This document shows positions 42,447 to 49,964 of a DNA stretch of 64,000 bases, piece by piece. The notes under the pieces are model-generated. The model worked only from the letters and a program-made list of their open reading frames with translations, made no database searches and was not told the DNA's origin. A program made the position numbers and the translations under genes. This stretch comes from Dryocola sp032051265 (GTDB lineage Bacteria; Pseudomonadota; Gammaproteobacteria; Enterobacterales; Enterobacteriaceae): positions 186,001 through 250,000 of the forward strand of contig DAMBYU010000005.1 of assembly GCA_032051265.1 (NCBI GenBank). Reading direction: 5' to 3'. Each line of letters begins with the position of its first letter. Positions within the stretch are counted from its first letter, which is position 1.

Positions 42447-44251
42447 GTGCTTTTGTTCTGATTCATTGGGCGCTGCTGGGCTTTCTGGCAAGCGCCGTTC
42501 TTGCAGCCGCCACCACCTTTTATAAGCCGCTGAGCGGATTTCTTAGCGGGCTTGGCGGCGCGATTAGCGCCGTGCTGACGCTGATGGCGGGTTTCGAAGC
42601 GCTAACCGGTTTAAACGGCGAGGCGCAAATCTGGCACTGGCAAATCCAGCTCAACGCGTTCAACGGCGTGTGGCTGGTCACCGTGGGCCTGTGCGGCCTG
42701 TTTATTTCCCTGTTTAACATCGACTGGCATCGTCACCAGACGGTGCGCGCCAACGGCTTCCTGCTGAATCTGGTGCTGGCGGCGGCGGTTGCCGCCCTGG
42801 TGGCAAACAACTTCGTCATGCTGGTGGCGATGGCAGAGATTATCTCGCTGGCGGGCTATTTCCTGACGGGTTGCGCGCGGTCCGGACAGCTCTGGTTTGC
42901 CCTGGGCCGTCTCGGCACCGTATTGCTGGCGATCGCCTGCTGGCTGCTGTGGAACCAGTACGGCACGCTCAACTACGGCGAACTGCATCAGATGCTGAAC
43001 GGCACATCCGTCAGCGCCACCGTCTGGCTGCTTGGTCTGGTTGGTTTCGGCTTTTTGTCCGGGATTATTCCGCTGCACGGTTGGGTTCCGCAGGCGCACG
43101 CCAACGCTTCTGCGCCTGCCGCGGCGCTCTTCTCGGCGGTGATCCTGAAAATCGGCCTGTACGGCATCATGACCTTCTCGCTTATCAGCAACGCCGTTCC
43201 CCTCTGGTGGGGCGTGCTGGTGGTGGCGATCGGTATGGTAACGGCCTTTATTGGCGGCCTGTACGCGCTGATGGAGCACAACATCAACCGCCTGCTGGCT
43301 TATCACTCCCTTGAAAATATCGGCATTATTCTGCTCGGCCTGGGCTGCGGCCTGATGGGCGTTGCGCTCAGAGAACCTACGCTTGTGGCGCTGGGCATGG
43401 TCGGCGGCCTGTATCACCTGTTCAACCACAGCCTGTTCAAAACCACGCTGTTTTTGGGCGCGGGCGCGGTCTGGTTCCGCACCGGGCATCGCGATATCGA
43501 AAAACTCGGCGGCATCGGCAAACGCATGCCTTTGATTTCGCTCGCCATGCTGGTGGGGTTAATGGCAATGGCCGCGCTGCCGCCGCTGAACGGTTTTGCC
43601 GGTGAGTGGGTGATTTACCAGTCGTTCTTCCGTCTGGGCAGCCTGCCGCTGTTTGTTGGACGTTTCCTGGGGCCGCTGCTGGCCGTAGGACTGGCGATTA
43701 CCGGCGCGCTGGCCGTGATGTGCATGGCAAAAGTCTATGGCGTCACGTTCCTTGGCGCGCCGCGCACGCCGGAGGCTGAAAATGCCACTTCCGCGCCGTG
43801 GCTGATGAATGCCAGCGTGGCAATCCTGGCGCTGTGCTGCGTGGCGGCCGGTGTGGCCGCTCCGTGGCTGCTGCCGCTGCTGCAACATGCCGTTCCGCTG
43901 CCGCTGCACACGGCACGCACCACCGTCTCACAGCCGATGATAACCCTGCTGCTGATAGCCTGCCCGCTGCTGCCTTTCATTCTGATGATGGTTTTCCGCG
44001 GCGACCGCTTGCCAAACCGCACTCGCGGTTCCGCATGGGTCTGCGGTTATGACCACGAGCAGGCGATGGTGATCACCGCCGGTGGATTTGCCCAGCCGGT
44101 CAAAGCCGCCTTTGCTCCGCTGCTTAAGCTGCGCAAGACCTTAAATCCGGTGCAATGGTTCCCGGGCTGGCAGGGCGACTGCCTGGCCGGAACCTTCCGC
44201 CGCCTGGCAATGATTGAACTGGCCGTGCTGCTGGTTGCGGTTATCGCTTAA
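42443..44251 (+). CDS. hycC: FHL membrane subunit HycC
   Basis: A 602-residue polytopic inner-membrane protein related to the proton-pumping NuoL/NuoM/NuoN and Mrp antiporter family. It has about 14 or more hydrophobic segments. The family motifs HGWVPQAHANASAPAAALFSA and ALMEHNINRLLAYHSLENIG carry the conserved Lys/His line, and LYHLFNHSLFKTTLFLGAG also matches. It anchors the soluble arm with HycD and may couple to ions. Translationally coupled to hycB. Confidence 0.96.
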   Translation: MSAFVLIHWALLGFLASAVLAAATTFYKPLSGFLSGLGGAISAVLTLMAGFEALTGLNGEAQIWHWQIQLNAFNGVWLVTVGLCGLFISLFNIDWHRHQTVRANGFLLNLVLAAAVAALVANNFVMLVAMAEIISLAGYFLTGCARSGQLWFALGRLGTVLLAIACWLLWNQYGTLNYGELHQMLNGTSVSATVWLLGLVGFGFLSGIIPLHGWVPQAHANASAPAAALFSAVILKIGLYGIMTFSLISNAVPLWWGVLVVAIGMVTAFIGGLYALMEHNINRLLAYHSLENIGIILLGLGCGLMGVALREPTLVALGMVGGLYHLFNHSLFKTTLFLGAGAVWFRTGHRDIEKLGGIGKRMPLISLAMLVGLMAMAALPPLNGFAGEWVIYQSFFRLGSLPLFVGRFLGPLLAVGLAITGALAVMCMAKVYGVTFLGAPRTPEAENATSAPWLMNASVAILALCCVAAGVAAPWLLPLLQHAVPLPLHTARTTVSQPMITLLLIACPLLPFILMMVFRGDRLPNRTRGSAWVCGYDHEQAMVITAGGFAQPVKAAFAPLLKLRKTLNPVQWFPGWQGDCLAGTFRRLAMIELAVLLVAVIA

Positions 44252-44261
44252 GGAGCCTGAG

Positions 44262-45188
44262 ATGACTACTTTTTACTTTGCAATAATTCAGGCGCTGGTG
44301 CTGTTTGCCGTTGCGCCGCTGCTGTCTGGTATCACTCGCGTCACCCGCGCCCGACTGCATAATCGTCGCGGGCCGGGCGTGATGCAGGAATACCGCGACC
44401 TGTTCAAACTGCTGGGCCGTCAGAGCGTGGCGCCTGCGGCCTCCGGCTGGGTGTTCCGCCTGATGCCGTTTGTGATGGTTGGCGTGATGCTGACCATCGC
44501 CACCGCGCTGCCCGTGGTCACCCTCGCCTCGCCGCTGCCGCCCCTGGGCGATCTCATCACGCTGATTTATCTGTTCGCCATCGCCCGCTTCTTCTTCGCC
44601 ATTGCAGGCCTGGATACCGGCAGTCCGTTTACGGCGATCGGCGCCAGCCGTGAAGCCATGCTTGGCGTGCTGGTGGAGCCGATTCTGCTGCTCGGCCTGT
44701 GGGTTGCCGCCCAGGTGGCTGGCAGCACGCACATCAGCAATATCGCCGGCACGATTTATCACTGGCCGGTCGCCCACTCTCTGACGCTGCTGCTGGCGTT
44801 AGCCGCCTGCGCCTTCGCCACGTTTATCGAGATGGGCAAGCTGCCGTTCGATCTGGCCGAAGCGGAGCAGGAGCTCCAGGAAGGGCCGCTCACCGAATAC
44901 AGCGGCGCGGGCTTTGCGGTGCTGAAATGGGGAATTTCCCTCAAGCAGCTCGTGGTATTGCAGATGTTTGTTGGCGTCTTCCTGCCGTGGGGCCAGATGA
45001 GCGAATTTAGCTGGGACGGCCTCGCTATCGCGCTGGTTCTGGCAGCGGTAAAGCTGGTGGCGGGCGTACTGATTATTGCGCTGTTTGAAAACAGCATGGC
45101 GCGCCTGCGCATGCTGGAAACCTCGCGCATTACCTGGGCCGGTTTTGGCTTTGCCTTTTTAGCCTTCGTCTCCTTGCTGGCGGCGTGA
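44262..45188 (+). CDS. hycD: FHL membrane subunit HycD
   Basis: A 308-residue membrane protein of the NuoH family (307 in E. coli). NuoH-type features are RRGPGVMQEYRDLFKLL in the first cytoplasmic loop and EMGKLPFDLAEAEQELQEGPLTEYSG in a later one. It joins HycE/HycG to the membrane. The ATG at 44262 follows AAGGAGCCTGAG; upstream in-frame ATG at 44214 lies inside hycC. Confidence 0.96.
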   Translation: MTTFYFAIIQALVLFAVAPLLSGITRVTRARLHNRRGPGVMQEYRDLFKLLGRQSVAPAASGWVFRLMPFVMVGVMLTIATALPVVTLASPLPPLGDLITLIYLFAIARFFFAIAGLDTGSPFTAIGASREAMLGVLVEPILLLGLWVAAQVAGSTHISNIAGTIYHWPVAHSLTLLLALAACAFATFIEMGKLPFDLAEAEQELQEGPLTEYSGAGFAVLKWGISLKQLVVLQMFVGVFLPWGQMSEFSWDGLAIALVLAAVKLVAGVLIIALFENSMARLRMLETSRITWAGFGFAFLAFVSLLAA

Positions 45189-45205
45189 TTTAAGAGAATT
45201 TATCC

Positions 45206-46915
45206 ATGTCTGAAGAAAAAATTGGTCAACACTATCTCGCCGCATTACATCAGCAATTTCCGCATGCGGTAATCGACGAAGCCTGGCAGACCAAAGATCA
45301 AATTACCGTCACCGTGAAGCTCAACATGCTGCCGGAAGTGGTGGAATGGCTTTACTACCAGCAGGGCGGCTGGCTCTCCGTGCTGTTCGGCAACGATGAA
45401 CGTCAGCTTTGCGGCAGCTACGCGGTCTATTACGTGCTGTCGATGGAAAGCGGCGTGAAATGCTGGATCACCGTGCGCGTGGAAGTGGATGCCGATAAAC
45501 CTGAATTCCCGTCCGTTACGCCACGTGTGCCCGCCGCCGTATGGGGCGAACGCGAAGTGCGCGACATGTATGGCCTGCAGCCGGTTGGTCTGCCGGACGA
45601 ACGTCGTCTGGTGCTGCCGGATGACTGGCCGGACGATCTTTATCCGCTGCGCAAAGACAGCATGGACTACCGTCAGCGCCCGGCGCCAACCAGCGACCAG
45701 GAAACCTACGAGTTCATCAACGAGCTGGGCACGAAAAAGAACAACGTGGTACCGATCGGCCCGCTGCACGTCACCTCCGATGAGCCGGGCCACTTCCGCC
45801 TGTTCGTCGACGGCGAAAATATTATCGATGCCGATTACCGCCTGTTCTACGTCCACCGTGGCATGGAAAAGCTGGCGGAAACCCGCATGGGCTACAACGA
45901 AGTCACCTTCCTGTCCGATCGCGTATGCGGTATCTGCGGCTTCGCCCACAGCACGGCGTACACCACCTCGGTTGAGAATGCGATGGGCATCGTGGTGCCG
46001 GAGCGCGCCCAGATGATCCGCTCGATTTTGCTGGAAGTGGAGCGTCTGCACAGCCACCTGCTGAACCTAGGCCTCGCCTGCCACTTTGTTGGTTTTGACT
46101 CCGGCTTTATGCAGTTCTTCCGCGTGCGTGAAATGTCCATGAAAATGGCGGAAATCCTCACCGGCGCACGTAAAACTTACGGTCTGAACCTGATCGGCGG
46201 CATTCGCCGCGATCTGCTCAAAGACGACATGATCCAGACCCGTCAGCTCGCCCAGCAGATGCGTCGCGAAGTGAAAGATCTGGTGGATATTCTGCTCAGC
46301 ACGCCAAACATTGAGCAGCGTACCGTGGGGATTGGCCGCCTCGACCCGCAAATCGCCCGCGATTTCAGCAACGTTGGCCCGATGGTGCGCGCCAGCGGCC
46401 ACGCCCGCGATACCCGCGCCGATCACCCGTTTGTCGGTTACGGCCTGCTGCCGATGGAAGTCCACAGCCTGGACGGCTGCGATGTGCTTTCGCGTTTGAA
46501 AGTGCGCATCAACGAAGTCTTCACCGCGCTGAATATGATCGATTTCGGGCTGGACAACCTGCCCGGCGGACCGCTTGCGGTGGAAGGCTTCACCTATATT
46601 CCAAACCGCTTCGCGCTGGGCTTCTCCGAGGCGCCGCGTGGAGATGATATTCACTGGAGCATGACCGGCGATAACCAGAAGCTGTACCGCTGGCGCTGCC
46701 GGGCCGCGACCTACGCCAACTGGCCGACGCTGCGCTACATGCTGCGCGGCAACACCGTTTCTGACGCGCCGCTGATTATCGGCAGCCTCGACCCTTGCTA
46801 CTCCTGTACCGACCGCATGACGGTGGTGGACGTGCGCAAGCGCCAGACGAAAGTGGTGCCGTACAAAGAGCTTGAGCGCTACAGCATCGAGCGCACCAAT
46901 TCGCCGTTGAAATAG
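45206..46915 (+). CDS. hycE: Hydrogenase 3 large subunit HycE
   Basis: The [NiFe] catalytic subunit of FHL, 569 residues as in E. coli. An N-terminal NuoC-like domain (about 1-170) is fused to the NuoD-like large subunit. Nickel ligands are Cys241 and Cys244 in RVCGICGFAHS, and Cys531 and Cys534 in DPCYSCTDR. The protease HycI should cut after Arg537, removing a 32-residue tail that starts MTVVDVRKRQ. Protons are reduced to H2 with electrons from formate. Confidence 0.98.
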   Translation: MSEEKIGQHYLAALHQQFPHAVIDEAWQTKDQITVTVKLNMLPEVVEWLYYQQGGWLSVLFGNDERQLCGSYAVYYVLSMESGVKCWITVRVEVDADKPEFPSVTPRVPAAVWGEREVRDMYGLQPVGLPDERRLVLPDDWPDDLYPLRKDSMDYRQRPAPTSDQETYEFINELGTKKNNVVPIGPLHVTSDEPGHFRLFVDGENIIDADYRLFYVHRGMEKLAETRMGYNEVTFLSDRVCGICGFAHSTAYTTSVENAMGIVVPERAQMIRSILLEVERLHSHLLNLGLACHFVGFDSGFMQFFRVREMSMKMAEILTGARKTYGLNLIGGIRRDLLKDDMIQTRQLAQQMRREVKDLVDILLSTPNIEQRTVGIGRLDPQIARDFSNVGPMVRASGHARDTRADHPFVGYGLLPMEVHSLDGCDVLSRLKVRINEVFTALNMIDFGLDNLPGGPLAVEGFTYIPNRFALGFSEAPRGDDIHWSMTGDNQKLYRWRCRAATYANWPTLRYMLRGNTVSDAPLIIGSLDPCYSCTDRMTVVDVRKRQTKVVPYKELERYSIERTNSPLK

Positions 46916-46927
46916 CCGGGAGTCATC

Positions 46928-47470
46928 ATGTTTAACTTCATTAAAAAAGCCATCAAAGGCGGCGTGGCTACCGAGTCATACCCGCTGCAACCGATAGCCG
47001 TGGATGCCAATTTTCGCGGCAAGCCGGAGCACAATCCGCAGCAGTGCATTGGCTGCGCGGCGTGCGTAAACGCCTGCCCGTCCAACGCGCTGAGCGTGGA
47101 AACCGATCTGGCCTGCGGACAACTGGCATGGACCTTCAACCTCGGACGCTGCATCTTCTGCGCGCGCTGTGAAGAAGTCTGCCCGACGGCAGCCATTACG
47201 CTGTCTCAGCAGTATGAGCTGGCGGTGTGGAATAAAGCGGATTTCCTGCAGCAGGCGCGTTTTGACCTGTGCAATTGCCGCGAATGCGGCAGGCCGTATG
47301 CGGTGCAAAAAGAGATCGACTACGCCATTGCGCTGCTGCAACACAACGGGGACAAACGTGCCGAATCGCATCGCGCCTCGTTTGAAACCTGCCCGGACTG
47401 CAAACGCCAGCAAGGTCTGGTGTCGTCTGACCGTATTAACTTTAGCCGCCAGATGAGAGAGGCCAGCTAA
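46928..47470 (+). CDS. hycF: FHL iron-sulfur protein HycF
   Basis: A 180-residue NuoI-like protein with two [4Fe-4S] motifs (CIGCAACVNACPSNALSV and CIFCARCEEVCPTAAITLS). It has an additional C-terminal set of cysteines (CNCRECGRP; CPDCKRQQ) that probably bind zinc. It relays electrons between HycB and HycG. It abuts hycG with a 1-bp overlap. Confidence 0.97.
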   Translation: MFNFIKKAIKGGVATESYPLQPIAVDANFRGKPEHNPQQCIGCAACVNACPSNALSVETDLACGQLAWTFNLGRCIFCARCEEVCPTAAITLSQQYELAVWNKADFLQQARFDLCNCRECGRPYAVQKEIDYAIALLQHNGDKRAESHRASFETCPDCKRQQGLVSSDRINFSRQMREAS

Positions 47471-48234
47471 TGAGCAACCTTTTAGGACCACGCGATCACA
47501 ACGGCCTGCCGGTGCCGATGACGGTGGAAGAATCCATCGCCAGCATGAAGGCGTCGCTGCTAAAAAAAATTAAACGTTCCGCCTATGTCTACCGCGTGGA
47601 CTGCGGCGGCTGTAACGGCTGCGAAATTGAAATTTTTGCCACCCTTTCGCCGCTGTTCGATGCCGAACGCTTCGGGATCAAAGTTGTTCCCTCTCCGCGC
47701 CATGCCGACATTTTACTGTTCACCGGTGCCGTCACTCGCGCGATGCGCTCTCCTGCTCTGCGCGCCTGGGAATCAGCGCCCGATCCAAAAATCTGCATCT
47801 CCTACGGCGCGTGCGGCAACAGCGGCGGCATCTTCCACGACCTGTACTGCGTGTGGGGCGGCACCGACAAAATCGTGCCGGTGGACGTGTATATTCCCGG
47901 CTGCCCGCCGACGCCTGCGGCAACGCTGTACGGTTTTGCGATGGCGCTTGGCCTGCTGGAGCAGAAAATTCACGCCCGTGAGGCCTGCGAACTGGACGCG
48001 CAGCCCGCGCAACTTCTGCATCCGGATATGGTTCAGCCGCTGCGCGTGCGCATCGACCGCGCCGCTCGCCGTCTGGCAGGCTATCGCTATGGCCGCCAGA
48101 TTGCCGACAGCTATATGAACCACCTCACCGCAGGCGGCGACAACGTGCAGCAGTGGCTCGCCGCCGAGAACGATCCGCGTCTGAACGAGATTGTCGCTAA
48201 CCTGGAAAGCCTGGTGCAGCAGGAGCGCGTGTAA
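47470..48234 (+). CDS. hycG: Hydrogenase 3 small subunit HycG
   Basis: A 254-residue NuoB-like subunit holding the proximal [4Fe-4S] cluster next to the [NiFe] site. Cluster ligands are in DCGGCNGCEIEI, SYGACGNSGG and IPGCPPTPAA. There is no Tat signal, in keeping with a cytoplasm-facing hydrogenase. The stop and the hycH start overlap at ATGAG. Confidence 0.97.
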   Translation: MSNLLGPRDHNGLPVPMTVEESIASMKASLLKKIKRSAYVYRVDCGGCNGCEIEIFATLSPLFDAERFGIKVVPSPRHADILLFTGAVTRAMRSPALRAWESAPDPKICISYGACGNSGGIFHDLYCVWGGTDKIVPVDVYIPGCPPTPAATLYGFAMALGLLEQKIHAREACELDAQPAQLLHPDMVQPLRVRIDRAARRLAGYRYGRQIADSYMNHLTAGGDNVQQWLAAENDPRLNEIVANLESLVQQERV

Positions 48235-48644
48235 TGAGCGAATCGGTGGTGTTCTGCCAGCTCAGCCGCAAGTTCGTTGATGAAAACGACAACACGCCGG
48301 ACGACGCGCAGCAGGTGGTCTATTACAGCCTGGCTATCGGCCACCACCTGGGCGTGATCGACTGCCTGAAAGAGAACCTGGTTTGTCCGTTTGCAGACTA
48401 CCGGGCGTGGATCGCCACGCTGGAAGAAGGCAGCGAAGCGCGGCGCAAAATGGAAGGCGTGCCGCGCTATGGCGAAATCGTTATCGATCAGAGCCACGTC
48501 GTGCTGCTGGCAAAAGCCTTTGACGCGGCGAAAGCAGCCCAGACGCCAGCGCAGCAGCGCTGGAGCCAGGCGCTGCTCGACATGTTGCAGGCTATCCAAC
48601 TTGAACCCGCCATCTACCTGATGGTCCGGAGGCGCTATGACTAA
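48234..48644 (+). CDS. hycH: FHL maturation protein HycH
   Basis: A 136-residue protein matching E. coli HycH, which is needed for maturation or assembly of hydrogenase 3 but is not part of the final complex. It includes VVFCQLSRKFVDENDNTPDDAQQVVYYSLAIGHH-type sequence and WSQALLDMLQAI near the end. No cofactor motif. Overlaps hycI by 8 bp. Confidence 0.95.
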   Translation: MSESVVFCQLSRKFVDENDNTPDDAQQVVYYSLAIGHHLGVIDCLKENLVCPFADYRAWIATLEEGSEARRKMEGVPRYGEIVIDQSHVVLLAKAFDAAKAAQTPAQQRWSQALLDMLQAIQLEPAIYLMVRRRYD

Positions 48645-49110
48645 CGTTTTACTCTGTGTCGGTAACAGCATGATGGGCGACGACGGCGCCGGGCCGCTGT
48701 TGGCGGAAAAGTGCCAGGCAGCCCCGCAGGGCGACTGGGTGGTGATCGATGGCGGCACCGCGCCTGAAAACGACGTGGTCGCCATTCGCGAACTGCGGCC
48801 AGAACGTTTGCTGCTGGTAGATGCCACGGATATGGGCCTGAATCCCGGCGAGATCCGCATTATCGATCCGGACGATATCGCCGAGATGTTTATGATGACC
48901 ACCCACAATATGCCCCTCAACTACCTTATCGATCAGCTTAAAGAGGATACAGGCGAGGTGATCTTCCTCGGCATTCAGCCGGACATTGTGGGCTTCTATT
49001 ATCCGATGACCGAAGCGGTGAGAGCGGCGGTAGAAACCGTTTACCAGCGCCTGGCCGGCTGGGAAGGCAAAGGCGGCTTTGCCGAACTGGAAGCGCCTGA
49101 GCTTTGCTGA
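48637..49110 (+). CDS. hycI: Hydrogenase 3 maturation endopeptidase HycI
   Basis: A 157-residue aspartic-type protease that trims the C-terminus of nickel-loaded HycE. The family motifs are VGNSMMGDDGAGPLLA with nickel-binding Asp, VIDGGTAPEN, LLLVDATDMGLNPGEI and HNMPL with the His ligand. Last gene of hycABCDEFGHI; a REP-like element follows directly. Confidence 0.96.
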   Translation: MTNVLLCVGNSMMGDDGAGPLLAEKCQAAPQGDWVVIDGGTAPENDVVAIRELRPERLLLVDATDMGLNPGEIRIIDPDDIAEMFMMTTHNMPLNYLIDQLKEDTGEVIFLGIQPDIVGFYYPMTEAVRAAVETVYQRLAGWEGKGGFAELEAPELC

Positions 49111-49113
49111 TTA

Positions 49114-49207
49114 ACGGTAGATGGCGCTGCGCTTATCCTGCCCTACGAGGCTGGTTTTATATTTAGCCCGCAGGCTCCTTGTAGGGTGTGTAAGCGTTAG
49201 CGCCGTT
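49114..49207. repeat. REP-like palindrome after hycI
   Basis: ACGGTAGATGGCGCTGCGCTTATCC with CCCTAC is faced by GTAGGGTGTGTAAGCGTTAGCGCCGTT. It lies directly at the hyc operon end and may protect its 3' end. Same family as 12891-12963 and 52121-52186. Confidence 0.75.
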
Positions 49208-49243
49208 CCCAAAAAGTAAAATTCTTTCTGCCATTTCCCCAAA

Positions 49244-49342
49244 TGTCATCGTCATAAGTGTCGATGCCACTGTCAACTTGCCCCCTGGTCAATGCATAAC
49301 GCATTGAATAACAGTAGGTTAAAAGCTGGCACGCTTTATGAA
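49244..49342 (+). promoter_or_regulatory. hydN-fdhF control region: TGTC half-sites and sigma-54-like promoter
   Basis: TGGCACGCTTTATGAA at 49327-49342 has a perfect -24 element, but its -12 reads GA instead of GC at the 10-bp spacing. Upstream, TGTC(A/G) half-sites at 49244, 49259 and 49271 resemble halves of the hyc-region motif TGTCGAAAYGACA and could bind FhlA. The promoter is 42 bp before hydN. Confidence 0.55.
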
Positions 49343-49383
49343 TAGCAAAGCGCACAATAACAAATTCATCCCAGGAGTTTATG

Positions 49384-49929
49384 GTGAACCGTTTCATCAT
49401 TGCTGATTCAAGCAAATGTATTGGCTGCCGCACCTGCGAAGTAGCCTGTGTCGTCTCCCATCAGGAAGAACAGGATTGCTCGCAGTTAACCCCGCAGGCT
49501 TTCCTGCCGCGCATTCACGTCATTAAAGGCGTAAACATTTCTACCGCCATGATGTGCCGCCAGTGTGAAGACGCACCCTGCGCGAACGTCTGCCCGAACG
49601 GCGCTATCAGCCGTGATGGAGGCTTTGTGAACGTGATGCAGGAACGCTGCATCGGCTGCAAAACCTGCGTTGTCGCCTGCCCTTACGGCGCGATGGAAGT
49701 CGTTGTGCGCCCGGTTGTGCGTAATAGCGGTGCGGGTCTGAACGTGATGGCCGAAAAGGCCGAGGCCAATAAGTGCGACCTCTGCCACCATCGCAAAGCA
49801 GGCCCGGCGTGTATGGAAGCCTGCCCAACCAACGCCATTATTTGCGTTGACCGCAACAAACTCGAACAGATGAGCGCCGAAAAGCGCCGCCGTGCCGCGT
49901 TCGATGCAACCTCATCTTTGATTTTCTAA
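49384..49929 (+). CDS. hydN: Electron transport protein HydN
   Basis: A 181-residue ferredoxin-like protein with four [4Fe-4S] motifs (CIGCRTCEVACV; CRQCEDAPCANVCP; CIGCKTCVVACP; CDLCHHRKAGPACMEACP). It is related to HycB and is thought to serve formate dehydrogenase-H. I place the start at GTG 49384 (VNRFIIAD, as in HycB), with AGGAG 6 nt upstream. The ATG at 49381 immediately before it would sit only 3 nt from that site. First gene of hydN-fdhF-hypF-nixA. Confidence 0.95.
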   Translation: MNRFIIADSSKCIGCRTCEVACVVSHQEEQDCSQLTPQAFLPRIHVIKGVNISTAMMCRQCEDAPCANVCPNGAISRDGGFVNVMQERCIGCKTCVVACPYGAMEVVVRPVVRNSGAGLNVMAEKAEANKCDLCHHRKAGPACMEACPTNAIICVDRNKLEQMSAEKRRRAAFDATSSLIF

Positions 49930-49964
49930 ATCAAGCATTTCAACTTTTAACAGGTCTGTTACTG

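Noticed and set aside
42611..43489. 292-codon open frame opposite hycC
   Set aside because: Antisense shadow of a membrane protein gene.
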